Assembly (NCBI RefSeq): GCF_001941975.2
Contig: NZ_CP146991.1
Location: forward strand, 3,345,001-3,409,000
DNA length: 64,000 nucleotides
Direction of reading: 5' to 3'
DNA from: Sporomusa sphaeroides DSM 2875
GTDB lineage: Bacteria; Bacillota; Negativicutes; Sporomusales; Sporomusaceae
The position numbers and the translations under genes were made by a program. Of this stretch, positions 16,074-26,088 are shown in pieces; within the stretch, counting starts at the first letter, position 1, and every line of letters starts with the position of its first letter. Below the pieces are notes generated by a model. It ran no database searches and had not been told where the DNA came from. It was given only the letters and a program-made list of their open reading frames with translations.

Positions 16074-17807
16074 TCAACTAATTTGGAACTTATTTATCGT
16101 TGTCTGGAAACTCTGAGCCAGCTTGGCCAGGCTCTGGCTGGAAGCGGCAATTTCCTCGATGGCAGCCGAGTGTTCTTCGGTAGCTGCCGTTACTTTTTGG
16201 GCTTGTCCAACTGCCGTTTTACTGCAATCGTCGACATGTTCCACAGAGGCTACCACTTGTTCACTGCTATTTGCCAGTTGCTCTATGGCAACAGAAATAT
16301 CCTGCACTTGTTCAGATACTTGTGTTACCAGTGTTGCTATTTCACTGAACGCATACCCGGCCATAGTTACAGCCTCTGTTCCCACCTTAACCTCCCGGGT
16401 ACCTTCACTCATTGCAACCACTGCTTTATTGGTATCCTCCCGAATTTCAAAAATCAAAGTGGCGATTTGCTTTGCTGCTTGCTGAGATTGTTCCGCAAGA
16501 TTTCTCACTTCTTCCGCTACCACCGCGAAGCCTCTTCCCTGCTCTCCCGCTCTGGCAGCCTCAATCGCAGCATTAAGCGCCAGTAAGTTTGTCTGCCCGG
16601 AAATGCCTGATATTGTATCAACAATCTGGCCAATTTCCTGGGAGCGTTCACCCAGTTTCGTGATAACCTGGGCAGAATGGTTTACAGTCTGTTCAATATA
16701 AGTCATTTGATTGACAGCTTTCACCACAGAGGCATTACCTTCTTGGGTTTTATCGGCGGCCTTGCATGAGATTTTCGATACATGGCTGCTATTAGCAGCC
16801 ACTTCGGTGATACTGACTGACATCTTTTCAATTACAGTGGTTGCAGCATCGATTTCGTTCATTTGTTTTTCTACACCCTGGGCAATATCATTAATTGATC
16901 CGGCCACCTGGGTTGCCGCCTGAGCTGAGTGTTCAGCGCTGGCAGTCAATTGCTGGGAAGCTGCCGCCAACTGCTCTGAGGATTGAGCCATCATTACCAC
17001 CATATTGCTAATGCCTTTGGCCATTGCGTTAATAGCACTGCTAATCTCACCAAATTCATCAGGTCTGTCAGCAGCGATAGCTAACCTTAGATCGCCTGTC
17101 GCATAGCGTTTTGTTGAATCAAGAATGGAATGTAAGGATTTTTTTATATAGCCGGGAATGGTGATTGTCAAAAATCCGGCAATAAGCATAGTTACAGTAC
17201 CAATGACGGCAGAAATCATGATAATCTTTTGTATAATTTCCCGGATAACCGCCAGGCGGGATTTAACAATTTGCGTATTTTCCTCAGCTAACATGTGACT
17301 GCCTTTCATAATCCCTTCAGCAAAAGGTACATATTTTTTTCCGATTTCAACAGACTGGATTTGTAATGCTTTAGCCTGTTCCAAATTACCGGCTTTCTGT
17401 TCGGCCATTTGCTCCCGGATAATTGTCACAAATTCACTTTCTGTCCCCTTTGTATATATAGTAGTGTCGCTTATCAGTTTTTCTACTACAGGCTGTTCTG
17501 CCGCATCAGTTACTGCCATAATCTGTTTTTCTATTTCAATGGCATTATTTAACTTTTTACTAAAGTTATCTAACATTTTTTCATTGCCATACGCAACAAA
17601 ACCCCGTGCCTCACCAATCGCCCCGGTAAATTCATTTTCTACTTTTAATGATAAGGTCAACCTAGTGGTAGCCCTCTCTAATTCTATTACCTGATCCCGG
17701 ATGCCGTTAACGGAGTAATAGGAAATTATGCTTAATACTATAATTGAGAACATCATTGCCATAAAGCCAAGCGTAATTTTTGTACCTACTTTCATATTGC
17801 GCCCCAT
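16074..17807 (-). CDS. Methyl-accepting chemotaxis protein
   Basis: 577 residues. TM1 at about 12-32, periplasmic four-helix-bundle sensor (about 33-190), TM2 at about 193-217, HAMP at about 218-270, and a long coiled-coil signalling domain with the conserved hairpin tip ([20 protein letters not shown]). It is upstream of ptb-buk and 155 bp downstream of glcF, so it may sense a hydroxyacid or fatty acid handled by these genes. Start is either ATG 17807 or ATG 17795; both ribosome sites are modest. Confidence 0.93.
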   Translation of the reverse strand: MGRNMKVGTKITLGFMAMMFSIIVLSIISYYSVNGIRDQVIELERATTRLTLSLKVENEFTGAIGEARGFVAYGNEKMLDNFSKKLNNAIEIEKQIMAVTDAAEQPVVEKLISDTTIYTKGTESEFVTIIREQMAEQKAGNLEQAKALQIQSVEIGKKYVPFAEGIMKGSHMLAEENTQIVKSRLAVIREIIQKIIMISAVIGTVTMLIAGFLTITIPGYIKKSLHSILDSTKRYATGDLRLAIAADRPDEFGEISSAINAMAKGISNMVVMMAQSSEQLAAASQQLTASAEHSAQAATQVAGSINDIAQGVEKQMNEIDAATTVIEKMSVSITEVAANSSHVSKISCKAADKTQEGNASVVKAVNQMTYIEQTVNHSAQVITKLGERSQEIGQIVDTISGISGQTNLLALNAAIEAARAGEQGRGFAVVAEEVRNLAEQSQQAAKQIATLIFEIREDTNKAVVAMSEGTREVKVGTEAVTMAGYAFSEIATLVTQVSEQVQDISVAIEQLANSSEQVVASVEHVDDCSKTAVGQAQKVTAATEEHSAAIEEIAASSQSLAKLAQSFQTTINKFQIS

Positions 17808-17890
17808 AAAGTTCTGTTCAGCCCCCTTGAATTTCTCATGTTTTTACTATGAGTCTTAGCCTGAGGTCTCCAGTGACCGGCATATTGCCC

Positions 17891-17925
17891 GGCGGCTGCC
17901 TGCTTTACGGAAAATAGCAGCCGCC
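17891..17925. terminator. Hairpin between glcF and the chemoreceptor gene
   Basis: GGCGGCTGC / GCAGCCGCC stem with a 17-nt loop. No clear T-run on either strand, so it may be an mRNA-processing or stability element instead of a full terminator. Confidence 0.4.
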
Positions 17926-17962
17926 AGGCGGCCAGGTAATGTAATTTTGGGTGTTTCCTGAT

Positions 17963-19267
17963 TTATGGCTGCTTGAATTGCAGGCATTTCCCCGCTTCAT
18001 ATGCCTTGTCGAGCAATTGCACAACATGAAGGCATTCTTGATTTCTTCCATTTTGAACCAGTCCGTCAACAATATGCATTCGGCAGGAACCACAGCTGGT
18101 TACAACCGTATCGGCAGCCGTTGAAGCAATATCGGCAATTTTGCGATCATTGATTTTTCGGGAAACATCATAGTGCGCCAAACTGAAGGAGCCGCCCGCC
18201 CCGCAGCAGCGGGCCGGTTCTTTCATTTCGACGAATTTCACTCCCGGGATGGCAGCGACAATGGCACGCGGCTGAGCAGTCACTTCAATTCCCCTGGCCA
18301 TATGGCAGGGATCATGCATAGTTACCGTGGCAGGTACCGGTCCCAAAGTATCTTGCCGGAATCGCAAGACATCAACCAAAAACTCACTGATTTCATAGGT
18401 CTTAGCAGCCAGGTTCCTGGCCTGCCGCTGTAAGTCCGGCTCATCATGGAACAGTTCCGGATACTCGATTTTAAAGGCTTCCGCGCAAGAGCCGCAGGCG
18501 GCAACAATATAATCAGCATTGACGCGTTCAAAAGTTTCAACATTGTGTTTGGCAAAAACTTTAGCCAGTTCAACGTCACCGGACATATACACCGGCGTAC
18601 CGCAGCAGTGTTGTTTCGCCGGTATGGTGATTGCCACATTATTGGCTTTCAGTACATTGATTACTGCCTGACCGATATCGGTGTATACATAGTTAATGGT
18701 GCAGCCAGTAAAAAATGCCACTTTCATCCGTGGTTTAGCTGCATTAATATGTTCAGGAAATTGGCTGCGCAGCGGCGTGGCCGCAAAGGGAGCTAACACT
18801 CGCCGCCGGTCAAGTCCGGGCATCGGAAAGCGGGCAACAACAGCCATTCGTCCGGGCAGTTTTTTCATTTGCAGCGGACCGAACAGGCCGGCCATGCGCA
18901 GAGCGAAATCAAACAGCGTCCGGTTAGCAAGCAATGCAAACACTTGTTTTTTTATCGGGTTCAGACCTCTGGCTTTAACCGCTGCCTGGCGTCCGCGCAA
19001 GATAAGTTCGTCAGCTTTGACACCACAGGGACATTTAACAGCACATGCCTTGCAGGACACACACATAGCCATCCGCTGATCAAAGCCTGCGGAAATTTCG
19101 GCATTACCGTTGATTACAGCCTCCATAAGCGACAGCTTACCCCGGGCCACCGCCGCTTCTGTCTGAATTTCTTTATAGATGGGACATACTTCCATGCAAT
19201 TGCCGCATTTCATACAGTTAGCAAGAGCATCTTCAATGTCTGTCAGCAGCTTTTTATCCTCTTTCAT
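17963..19267 (-). CDS. glcF: GlcF-type iron-sulfur subunit of a 2-hydroxyacid dehydrogenase
   Basis: 434 residues. Two 4Fe-4S ferredoxin motifs near the N-terminus (CMKCGNCMEVCP and CVSCKACAVKCP), then two CCG domains (CCGTPVYMSGD and CCGAGGSFSL) typical of heterodisulfide reductase-, glycolate oxidase- and lactate dehydrogenase-type subunits. Passes electrons from the flavoprotein GlcD to an acceptor. Starts 3 bp after glcD ends, so the pair is co-translated. Substrate is not decided by sequence: D-lactate, glycolate or 2-hydroxyglutarate are possible. Confidence 0.9.
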   Translation of the reverse strand: MKEDKKLLTDIEDALANCMKCGNCMEVCPIYKEIQTEAAVARGKLSLMEAVINGNAEISAGFDQRMAMCVSCKACAVKCPCGVKADELILRGRQAAVKARGLNPIKKQVFALLANRTLFDFALRMAGLFGPLQMKKLPGRMAVVARFPMPGLDRRRVLAPFAATPLRSQFPEHINAAKPRMKVAFFTGCTINYVYTDIGQAVINVLKANNVAITIPAKQHCCGTPVYMSGDVELAKVFAKHNVETFERVNADYIVAACGSCAEAFKIEYPELFHDEPDLQRQARNLAAKTYEISEFLVDVLRFRQDTLGPVPATVTMHDPCHMARGIEVTAQPRAIVAAIPGVKFVEMKEPARCCGAGGSFSLAHYDVSRKINDRKIADIASTAADTVVTSCGSCRMHIVDGLVQNGRNQECLHVVQLLDKAYEAGKCLQFKQP

Positions 19268-19270
19268 ACC

Positions 19271-20653
19271 TTAACACTCCCCGACTAGTTTTCCAGGATT
19301 GAGGATGCAGTTAGGATCTAACGCCTTTTTAATAGCGCGCATGGTTTTCATACCGACCTCGCCGAATTGGTCCTCCATATACTTCAATTTTCCCAGCCCG
19401 ATTCCATGCTCACCGCTAAGAGTACCCCCAAGCCTGATGGCAGTGGTAAAGATTTCATCCATTGCTTTATAGACCCGTTCCATTTCCTCTTTGTCGCGCA
19501 GATCGCAGACGATGGTAGGATGCAGGTTGCCGTCGCCTGCATGGCCGAAGGTGCCGATTGTGACTTTATGTTTTGCGGCTGCCTGATTTACCGCCCGGAT
19601 CATTTCCGGTACCTTACTGCGTGGAACAGTTGCGTCTTCGGTAAACGTAGTGGGCCTGAGTTTTGCCAGGGCCGGCAGGGCCGCACGCCGGGCTGCCCAT
19701 ATTTTGTCACGCTCGGCAGCGTCTTTCGCTACCTGGATTTGATCGGCATGGTTGGCTTTGAGCACTTCCACCACTTTGGCGGCTTCTTTTTCCACTACTT
19801 CGGGAATACCGTCAACCTCAATAAGCAGCACGGCCTCGGCTTCTGTCGGCAGCCCCACTTTGGCGTAATCTTCTACCGTTCGTATGGTTGCGTTATCCAG
19901 TATTTCCAGGGTAGCGGGAATGATTTTGCCGGCAATGATTGCGGCAATAGAGTTGCCGGCATTGTCTAAGTTCGAGAATATGGCCATCATGGATTTTTTT
20001 GCTTCCGGGGCGGGCACCAATTTGACAATGATTTTGGTTATAACCCCCAAGGTGCCTTCCGAACCGGTAAATAGCTTGGTTAGGTCATAGCCGGCTACGT
20101 CTTTCACATTCTTGCCACTGGTTTGTAAGATACTGCCGTCGGCAAGCACAACTTCCAAACCCATTACATAGTGTTTGGAAACACCATATTTAAGGCCGCG
20201 CAAGCCGCCGGCGTTCTCCGCTACCGTGCCGCCAAGGGTTGCTGTGGCTACGGTACCGGGGTCAGGCGGATAGATCAGCCCAAACTGCTCGACCGCTTTG
20301 TTAAGAGCGGCAACAATAACTCCCGGCTCGGCGGTGGCAACAAGATTCGCCTCATCGATTTCAAGGATTTTATCAAAACGGGTCATCTGAAGGACAATCC
20401 CGCCTTTTGTCGGTACAGTACCGGCACTCAGATTGGTGCCTGAACCGCGAGGGTAAACGGGTATCTTTTCCGTATTGGCCAGCGCTAATACCTGGGAAAC
20501 TTCATTTGTATTTGCAGGAGACACGACGGCATCCGGCATATGTGAAAAACCAGGAGTCGCATCATAGGCATAGCAGAGAAGATCTTCTTTATCGGTTAGA
20601 ACATACGCTGTTCCTACTATCCTTCTTAATTCATTTAACAAACAGCTCTCCAT
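19271..20653 (-). CDS. glcD: FAD-linked 2-hydroxyacid dehydrogenase, GlcD type
   Basis: 460 residues from ATG 20653. PP-loop FAD-binding domain (YPRGSGTNLSAGTVP, PPDPGTVATATLGGTVAENAGG) and C-terminal FAD-oxidase domain ending in GTLSGEHGIGLGKLKYM, the conserved active-site His segment. Oxidises a D-2-hydroxyacid such as D-lactate to the 2-oxoacid. The larA gene upstream could supply the D-isomer from the L-isomer, giving a racemase-dehydrogenase module, although a terminator separates the two genes. A GlcD-Etf complex (electron-confurcating lactate dehydrogenase) is not suggested here, as no etf genes are present. Confidence 0.9.
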   Translation of the reverse strand: MESCLLNELRRIVGTAYVLTDKEDLLCYAYDATPGFSHMPDAVVSPANTNEVSQVLALANTEKIPVYPRGSGTNLSAGTVPTKGGIVLQMTRFDKILEIDEANLVATAEPGVIVAALNKAVEQFGLIYPPDPGTVATATLGGTVAENAGGLRGLKYGVSKHYVMGLEVVLADGSILQTSGKNVKDVAGYDLTKLFTGSEGTLGVITKIIVKLVPAPEAKKSMMAIFSNLDNAGNSIAAIIAGKIIPATLEILDNATIRTVEDYAKVGLPTEAEAVLLIEVDGIPEVVEKEAAKVVEVLKANHADQIQVAKDAAERDKIWAARRAALPALAKLRPTTFTEDATVPRSKVPEMIRAVNQAAAKHKVTIGTFGHAGDGNLHPTIVCDLRDKEEMERVYKAMDEIFTTAIRLGGTLSGEHGIGLGKLKYMEDQFGEVGMKTMRAIKKALDPNCILNPGKLVGEC

Positions 20654-20696
20654 ACTTTTTTCACTTCTTTCTTTTATTTTAGTGTTATAGAAAAGC

Positions 20697-20716
20697 GGAC
20701 ACGCCCAAGCGTGTCC
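20697..20716 (-). terminator. Terminator of the vor-ykvI-larA operon
   Basis: GGACACGC / GCGTGTCC with loop CCAA; leftward the hairpin is followed by GCTTTTCTAT. Its flanks resemble those of the ykvI copy 1 terminator. Confidence 0.6.
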
Positions 20717-20759
20717 CAAATACAAGTGGTGTATTAAAAAACTATACTTATTGTTGTTT

Positions 20760-22055
20760 TCACCTAACTACAGGTACTGTATTTGCTGCCGCAGTCATTA
20801 CCGTAATTGTGTAATCTTCCCGTCCAAGCTTTTCTTGCGCTATTGCCAGCGCTTCTGCCGCAGTTGCCGCCGGAATCATGCCGGCTTTCCGGATAAACCC
20901 GGCATTCTCCTGTTTGGTCACAATGATCAGCGATATTTGGCGAGCTATATCGAGCAGCCTGTAAGCCAAAAATCCGGGGATGGTAAAGTTGGCCCGCAGA
21001 GCCATCTCATGCTCTAACATTGTCGGATAGTTAAACCAATTACTAAATTCGGCCGGCTCCATAATATCCGGCAATTCCATGAAACAAATTACAACACCTC
21101 CCGGCTTAGTCGCCATATAGGCATTGTCGATTGTTTTCACGCCCTGATATAGATTGATATCCTTGGGAAAACCGCCTGCACTGGAAACAACCAAATCAGC
21201 TTGCGCCGTAACGGGAACTCCGTAGATATCATCTACCATCTTAGTTCCTGCCAGCCAGGCCTCATGCCAGTGTCCGGCCACAAACCTGGCAAACTGATTC
21301 TCCGGTGTAAATACGGCATTCAGCAAAAAGTCCGGTTTAGCCAGAGCCGCCTGCTCAATCATATCCTCATTCATTTCATTGCCTTCCAGCTTACCGGAAA
21401 TACAGTTCGGATTAAGACCTTTGCCCACTTCTTTATTCATACAAAACAGATGATTACCCTGAATTGTCTTAAAACCGCTAATACCAGGCAAAATGGCTTT
21501 GCGTCCGCCGCCGAAACCGGCCATTAAATGGTGAACAATGCCACCGGTCAAAATCACCTTGTCGGCCTCGGCAACGCTTCTATTGATATAGCAATCAACC
21601 CCGTTTTTGGTCTTACCGGTGTATACAAGCTGATCTTGATTATGGCAGTCGTGGTTAGCAACGGCGACCCGCTTGCAGACCTTATCGCCACACAATATGA
21701 CAAACTCTTCTTCCGTATTCAAACGGTGGGCGCCGGGAGCAATGACAATAAATATGTTTTGGTCGGGAATGCCGGCATCGTTCAATTCATCTAATAAAAC
21801 CGGCAGAAATTGATCAAATTTTACCCAGGCGCGGGTTATGTCACTAACTACTATGGCAACCTTGTCGCCAGGCTCTACCACTTCCTTAAGCGGCGGCGTT
21901 CCGATTGGATTACGGAGTGCCTCACGCACGGCTGAGGGTATATCGGCAATTGCCGGACATGGCTTGCCCACAACATTATTAATGATCTTTGCTTCCGGCA
22001 GGGCTACCGCTATCTTGCCATTGCCGTAACCAAACTCAAATACGGATTCACGCAT
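20760..22055 (-). CDS. larA: LarA-type nickel-dependent lactate/2-hydroxyacid racemase
   Basis: 431 residues. All four key residues of characterised LarA (His108, His174, Lys184, His200) are present with a uniform +2 offset: His110 in PGAHR, His176 in GGIVHH, Lys186 in GFGGGRKAILPG (the lysine that carries the nickel pincer cofactor) and His202 in QGNH. The protein therefore should be an active 2-hydroxyacid racemase. The cofactor-making genes larB, larC and larE are not in the window. Last gene of the vor-ykvI-larA operon, 36 bp after ykvI copy 2, and followed by glcDF. Substrate could be lactate or a longer 2-hydroxyacid. Confidence 0.9.
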   Translation of the reverse strand: MRESVFEFGYGNGKIAVALPEAKIINNVVGKPCPAIADIPSAVREALRNPIGTPPLKEVVEPGDKVAIVVSDITRAWVKFDQFLPVLLDELNDAGIPDQNIFIVIAPGAHRLNTEEEFVILCGDKVCKRVAVANHDCHNQDQLVYTGKTKNGVDCYINRSVAEADKVILTGGIVHHLMAGFGGGRKAILPGISGFKTIQGNHLFCMNKEVGKGLNPNCISGKLEGNEMNEDMIEQAALAKPDFLLNAVFTPENQFARFVAGHWHEAWLAGTKMVDDIYGVPVTAQADLVVSSAGGFPKDINLYQGVKTIDNAYMATKPGGVVICFMELPDIMEPAEFSNWFNYPTMLEHEMALRANFTIPGFLAYRLLDIARQISLIIVTKQENAGFIRKAGMIPAATAAEALAIAQEKLGREDYTITVMTAAANTVPVVR

Positions 22056-22091
22056 ACTATCCCTCCTATTTTTCGTCTTCTGCCTTGCCTT

Positions 22092-23303
22092 TTACAGCGC
22101 TTCTTCGTCAATGCCCATTTCTTTGCGCTTTCTGGCGTTATTCCTGATCTTGATGGTACCGACGATAAGCTCTGGGATAATTACGAAGAACAGGCCGATA
22201 TAACCAACCGAGCCATAACCTTTTACAACAATATTGGTCAGGCCGAAAATCGATATACCGGTACAGATAGCGATGGTGATAAACGAAACAAAAACTCTTC
22301 GCATCTGGAGGCTTGCAAACATGCCGGCAGGCTTTATCACTGATTCAAACCGGGCAACGGCGGCAAAGGTCAGCGCTACCCCACTGCCTAAGAGAGCCAC
22401 GAACAAAATGACGCTGTACAGCACCTTCAGCCAGTCTATACCCAATTGAGTAGTAACATAATATACCGGCAAGGTCTGTTTCAGAGAACCGGGCGCAAAC
22501 CCCAACAGCATGATGCAGACAAGCAGCAAAAATACGCCGTTGAACAGGGTGCCAAAGACCATGAACCAGTTGCATTCCTTGGTGCTCTTAATACCTTGCG
22601 CTGCCGACAGCATGGGCATAATGGTAAAGGACTGGAACCCGATATAGATCAGCATAAGCCAAAAGGCTTCCCCGAAGCTGGTCCCGAAACTTTCCTGGGT
22701 AGCAAGAAAATTCTTCCATTGGAGCGCACCGGACTCAATGCCCAGATAGGCTAAAAGACCGAGAGTGGGAACCAGGAAATACGCCTTAAAGTTTAAGGCC
22801 TTAATAACCAGTTGGCCGCCGAAGATGGTTAAGACTAAGGTGACAAATCCTACCGCCGTGATACCGATACCGTAATTAAGTCCAATGGTGCTCTGGAGCA
22901 GGGAACCTGCGCCCGCTATCGCCGTACTCACAGCACAGGCAATCAGCATAAGATTCCCGAACTCAAATACAAGACCAAAATATTTTTCATAGGGATGAAA
23001 CAGAACATCGGCATAGGCTTTATAGTTGTACGCCTTATGATCCTTGGCCAATACGAGGGCATTCCGGTGACACCAGCCCAGAATAATCATCGCAAATATT
23101 GGCAGGATAATCGAATACCAGCCAAACCTGACATAAAAATTAACTTCCTGGTTGCCTGTGGCAAATCCCCCGCCGCAATGAGTGGCAAACCAGGCCGCTC
23201 CCATGGAAAGCCCGACTCCCCACCCCATTGTCATCGGTTTTCTCCCGCCTGGCTCTGCACTTGGCAAACCGGTCAGTTGCTGCCCTTTATTGATATTACT
23301 CAT
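22092..23303 (-). CDS. YkvI-family membrane transporter, copy 2
   Basis: 403 residues from ATG 23303 (GGAGG 7 bp upstream; a GTG at 23309 is too close to that site). Same length and nearly the same sequence as copy 1 at 11612-12823; most differences are conservative (for example LLLTIF against LVLTIF). Multi-spanning inner-membrane protein with the GGGFATGNQE segment. It is flanked by vor genes 79 bp upstream and larA 36 bp downstream and looks like part of the same operon. It may import the amino or hydroxy acid whose 2-oxoacid product feeds the oxidoreductase (inference). Confidence 0.86.
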   Translation of the reverse strand: MSNINKGQQLTGLPSAEPGGRKPMTMGWGVGLSMGAAWFATHCGGGFATGNQEVNFYVRFGWYSIILPIFAMIILGWCHRNALVLAKDHKAYNYKAYADVLFHPYEKYFGLVFEFGNLMLIACAVSTAIAGAGSLLQSTIGLNYGIGITAVGFVTLVLTIFGGQLVIKALNFKAYFLVPTLGLLAYLGIESGALQWKNFLATQESFGTSFGEAFWLMLIYIGFQSFTIMPMLSAAQGIKSTKECNWFMVFGTLFNGVFLLLVCIMLLGFAPGSLKQTLPVYYVTTQLGIDWLKVLYSVILFVALLGSGVALTFAAVARFESVIKPAGMFASLQMRRVFVSFITIAICTGISIFGLTNIVVKGYGSVGYIGLFFVIIPELIVGTIKIRNNARKRKEMGIDEEAL

Positions 23304-23382
23304 CGTCACGCCTCCAATGTATATATTTCACCTGGAAGAACGCAGACTTACTACCCCTTATTAAGTTACAACTGAAAAATAG

Positions 23383-23934
23383 CTACTGCTTGGTTTTAAG
23401 CTGCATCACATAATCATACCCTTTGGTTAGCGCCGCTTGATTTGCCGGTATCATTCCGGGCTTCGCGGCAAATTTCTTGGCAAAAGCATCCATAAGAGAT
23501 TCTTTGGCTACCACAGCGGTAGCAGCCAGCAATGCCCCTAATGCCACCATATTGATCATCTTGATGTTACCTAACTCATTAGCAATTTCATTGATGGGTA
23601 CAAGGTAGCTCTTGATATCCTGGCGCTCCACCTCCTTACTGACAAGAGAACTATTAATAATCATCGCTCCATCAACCGCCATGGCTGACTCGAACTTATC
23701 CAGTGACGGCAAGTTCATGATTACGGCAGTTGCCGGCTTGGTAACAATCGGCGCCCCCACAGACCCGTCGGTAATGATGACAGAGCAGTTAGCGGTGCCG
23801 CCGCGCATCTCAGGACCGTAAGACGGCATCCATGATACATTCTTGTTTTCAAGCATTCCCGCATAGGTCAACAATTGTCCCATAACCATAACCCCTTGAC
23901 CGCCAAAGCCTGACATGACAATTTCGTGTCTCAT
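23383..23934 (-). CDS. 2-Oxoacid:ferredoxin oxidoreductase gamma subunit, operon 1
   Basis: 183 residues, family length. Typical gamma-domain start MSGFGGQGVMVMGQLLTYAGM and the MPSYGPEMRGGTANCSVII segment. With the alpha, beta and ferredoxin-like subunits it forms a CoA-dependent 2-oxoacid:ferredoxin oxidoreductase (Vor/Kor type). Last of four subunit genes in the order delta-alpha-beta-gamma; its start overlaps the beta stop by 4 bp. Confidence 0.92.
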   Translation of the reverse strand: MRHEIVMSGFGGQGVMVMGQLLTYAGMLENKNVSWMPSYGPEMRGGTANCSVIITDGSVGAPIVTKPATAVIMNLPSLDKFESAMAVDGAMIINSSLVSKEVERQDIKSYLVPINEIANELGNIKMINMVALGALLAATAVVAKESLMDAFAKKFAAKPGMIPANQAALTKGYDYVMQLKTKQ

Positions 23935-24683
23935 TGTTTCACCTCCTCAATATTTTTATAAACGCCAAGCGGGAATTGCGGCAGCATGTTTTCTTTTAAC
24001 CAGGTTTTGGCCTCTACCGGCGTCTTGCCCCAATTTGTCGGGCAGGTAGCCAATACTTCCACTAAGGCAAAACCTTCACCGCGAATCTGAACTTCGAAAG
24101 CGGTTTTAATGGCTTTTTTGGCCTTAGTCATATTAGCCGGATCATTAACCGAAACACGGGCTATATATTTAGCTCCGTCCAGGGTTGCCAAAAGTTCGGA
24201 TAAACGGATAGGCGACCCCGCCACTGCCAGCTGGCGTCCGTAAGGAGAGGTTGCGGTTACTTGGTTTACCAAGGTTGTCGGCGCCATTTGGCCTCCGGTC
24301 ATACCATAAATGGCGTTGTTTACAAATATTGTTGTTATCTTTTCACCCCGCGCAGCGGCATGCACTACTTCCGCCATACCAATGGCGGCGATGTCTCCGT
24401 CTCCCTGGTATGTAAACACTACATTTTCCGGATGCACACGCTTAATACCGGTAGCCACCGCCGGAGCACGGCCATGTGCTGCCTGTTGGGAATCTATGTT
24501 AAAATATTGATCTGCCAGTACAGAACAACCAACAGGTACAACACCGATCGTCTTTTTTTGTATCCCCAGCTCATCAATCACTTCTGCAACTAAACGATGA
24601 ATAATACCATGCTGACAACCCGGACAGTAGTGTGTCGATACATCCAGCAGCGATTGCGGTCTAGCAAACAACTTCTCCGCCAT
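23931..24683 (-). CDS. 2-Oxoacid:ferredoxin oxidoreductase beta (TPP-binding) subunit, operon 1
   Basis: 250 residues. THYCPGCQHGI near the N-terminus and the thiamine diphosphate/Mg motif GDGDIAAIG ... NNAIYGMTGGQ. It binds TPP and carries out oxidative decarboxylation of the 2-oxoacid with the alpha subunit. 2 bp after the alpha gene. Closely similar to the beta subunits at 45292 and 52292. Confidence 0.93.
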   Translation of the reverse strand: MAEKLFARPQSLLDVSTHYCPGCQHGIIHRLVAEVIDELGIQKKTIGVVPVGCSVLADQYFNIDSQQAAHGRAPAVATGIKRVHPENVVFTYQGDGDIAAIGMAEVVHAAARGEKITTIFVNNAIYGMTGGQMAPTTLVNQVTATSPYGRQLAVAGSPIRLSELLATLDGAKYIARVSVNDPANMTKAKKAIKTAFEVQIRGEGFALVEVLATCPTNWGKTPVEAKTWLKENMLPQFPLGVYKNIEEVKQ

Positions 24684-24685
24684 TG

Positions 24686-25753
24686 TTATTTGCCCCCTTT
24701 TGTTTCAAATATTTCCACTATTTGTTGGTAAACATCCTGCGGGCTCATCATCATACCGCCGGTGCGGCCATAAAAGTGAACCGGCCTGGAGCATCGGATA
24801 GCCAGGCTAACATCTTCAACCATCTGCCCGGCACTAAGCTCTATTGTTAAAACAGCAGCCGCTTTATCAACCGCCTTTAACAACGCCGCCTTCGGAAAAG
24901 GCCACAAGGTAATCGGCCGGAACAGACCCACTTTATAGCCCTGTGCTCTTGCCATTTCCATCGCTGAATACGCAACACGCGACGATATTCCATAAGCCAC
25001 CAGCACTAACTCGGCATCTTCGGTGAAGGTTTCTTCCCAGCGCACTTCCTGTTCCTGAAGCAGTGCGTATTTTTTTTGCAGCGCGTCGTTTACCGCTTCC
25101 AATGCCTCAGGGTTAAGACGAAGCGTATCTATTATATTAGGTTTGTCCCGCTCACCCATGCCGGTTGTCGCCCACGGCTTTTCCACCGGGATTACCGGCA
25201 GATTATGAAAATCAACAGGTTCCATCATTTGACCAAGAGCACCGTCGCCTAAAAGCATTACCGGATTTCGATATTGATCGGCAAGGTTAAACGCGAGCAC
25301 AGTCAATTCTGCCATTTCCTGAACACTGTTTGGTGCAACCACAATACAGTGATAATCACCATGACCGCCGCCTTTAGTCGCCTGAAAGTAGTCTGCCTGA
25401 CCAGGCTGTATGCCGCCAAGACCCGGGCCGCCTCGCATGATGTTTACAATTACGCAGGGTAATTCACCGGCAGCAATATAGGAAATACCTTCTTGCTTAA
25501 GGCTTACGCCCGGGCTTGAAGAAGAAGTCATTACTCTCGCGCCGGCACCTGCTGCACCATAAACCATATTAATGGCAGCTACTTCACTTTCCGCCTGGAG
25601 AAATACACCGTTTACCTGCGGCAAGCGTTTAGCCATGTATTCGATTAGCTCAGACTGCGGGGTGATAGGATAACCAAAATAATACCTGCAACCGGCAATA
25701 ACAGCGGCCTCACCGATAGCTTCGTTACCTTTCATCAATACCTTCTCTGCCAT
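24686..25753 (-). CDS. vorB: 2-Oxoacid:ferredoxin oxidoreductase alpha subunit (VorB-like), operon 1
   Basis: 355 residues from ATG 25753 behind GGAGTGGAGAA. Signature MKGNEAIGEAAVIAGCRYYFGYPITPQSE and the SSSSPGVSLKQEGISYIAAGELP loop. The pattern is that of VorB (3-methyl-2-oxobutanoate:ferredoxin oxidoreductase) and KorA. The branched-chain preference is inferred from the family name, not measured. Oxidises a 2-oxoacid to acyl-CoA + CO2 and reduces ferredoxin. One of three such alpha genes in 30 kb. Confidence 0.9.
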   Translation of the reverse strand: MAEKVLMKGNEAIGEAAVIAGCRYYFGYPITPQSELIEYMAKRLPQVNGVFLQAESEVAAINMVYGAAGAGARVMTSSSSPGVSLKQEGISYIAAGELPCVIVNIMRGGPGLGGIQPGQADYFQATKGGGHGDYHCIVVAPNSVQEMAELTVLAFNLADQYRNPVMLLGDGALGQMMEPVDFHNLPVIPVEKPWATTGMGERDKPNIIDTLRLNPEALEAVNDALQKKYALLQEQEVRWEETFTEDAELVLVAYGISSRVAYSAMEMARAQGYKVGLFRPITLWPFPKAALLKAVDKAAAVLTIELSAGQMVEDVSLAIRCSRPVHFYGRTGGMMMSPQDVYQQIVEIFETKGGK

Positions 25754-25767
25754 TTCTCCACTCCCAT

Positions 25768-25971
25768 TCATTCGTAGATTTCGATTACTACATCCGGACA
25801 AGCCTTGGCACACAAGGCGCAACCCACACATTCGTCAGCATCAGGGCAAGTTGCGGGATGATAGCCCTTAGCATTAAAATCAGGAGACATTACAATAATG
25901 TTTTTTGGGCACACATCCAAACATAACTCGCAACCTTTACATTTTTCCTCACGAAAAGTTGGTTTTGGCAT
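25768..25971 (-). CDS. 2-Oxoacid:ferredoxin oxidoreductase delta (2x 4Fe-4S ferredoxin-like) subunit, operon 1
   Basis: 67 residues with two CxxCxxCxxxCP clusters (CKGCELCLDVCP and CVGCALCAKACP). Electron-exit subunit. First gene of operon 1, 14 bp before the alpha gene, and ends in the normal VVIEIYE. Confidence 0.92.
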   Translation of the reverse strand: MPKPTFREEKCKGCELCLDVCPKNIIVMSPDFNAKGYHPATCPDADECVGCALCAKACPDVVIEIYE

Positions 25972-26088
25972 ACTTTCCCCTCCTTAAAAATTGACTAAGC
26001 TTGCCAAACATGAATTCCACATTCCTTCTTTCAGCCTGGTCTTTGTCAATAATGAACAGGCAACGTATTACCTTAATATCATATTATC

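Noticed and set aside
16083-16586. Plus-strand open frames antisense to the chemoreceptor, and similar long antisense frames over citF, ilvD and rdgB
   Set aside because: All overlap well-conserved genes in full and have no ribosome sites; coding bias belongs to the minus strand.
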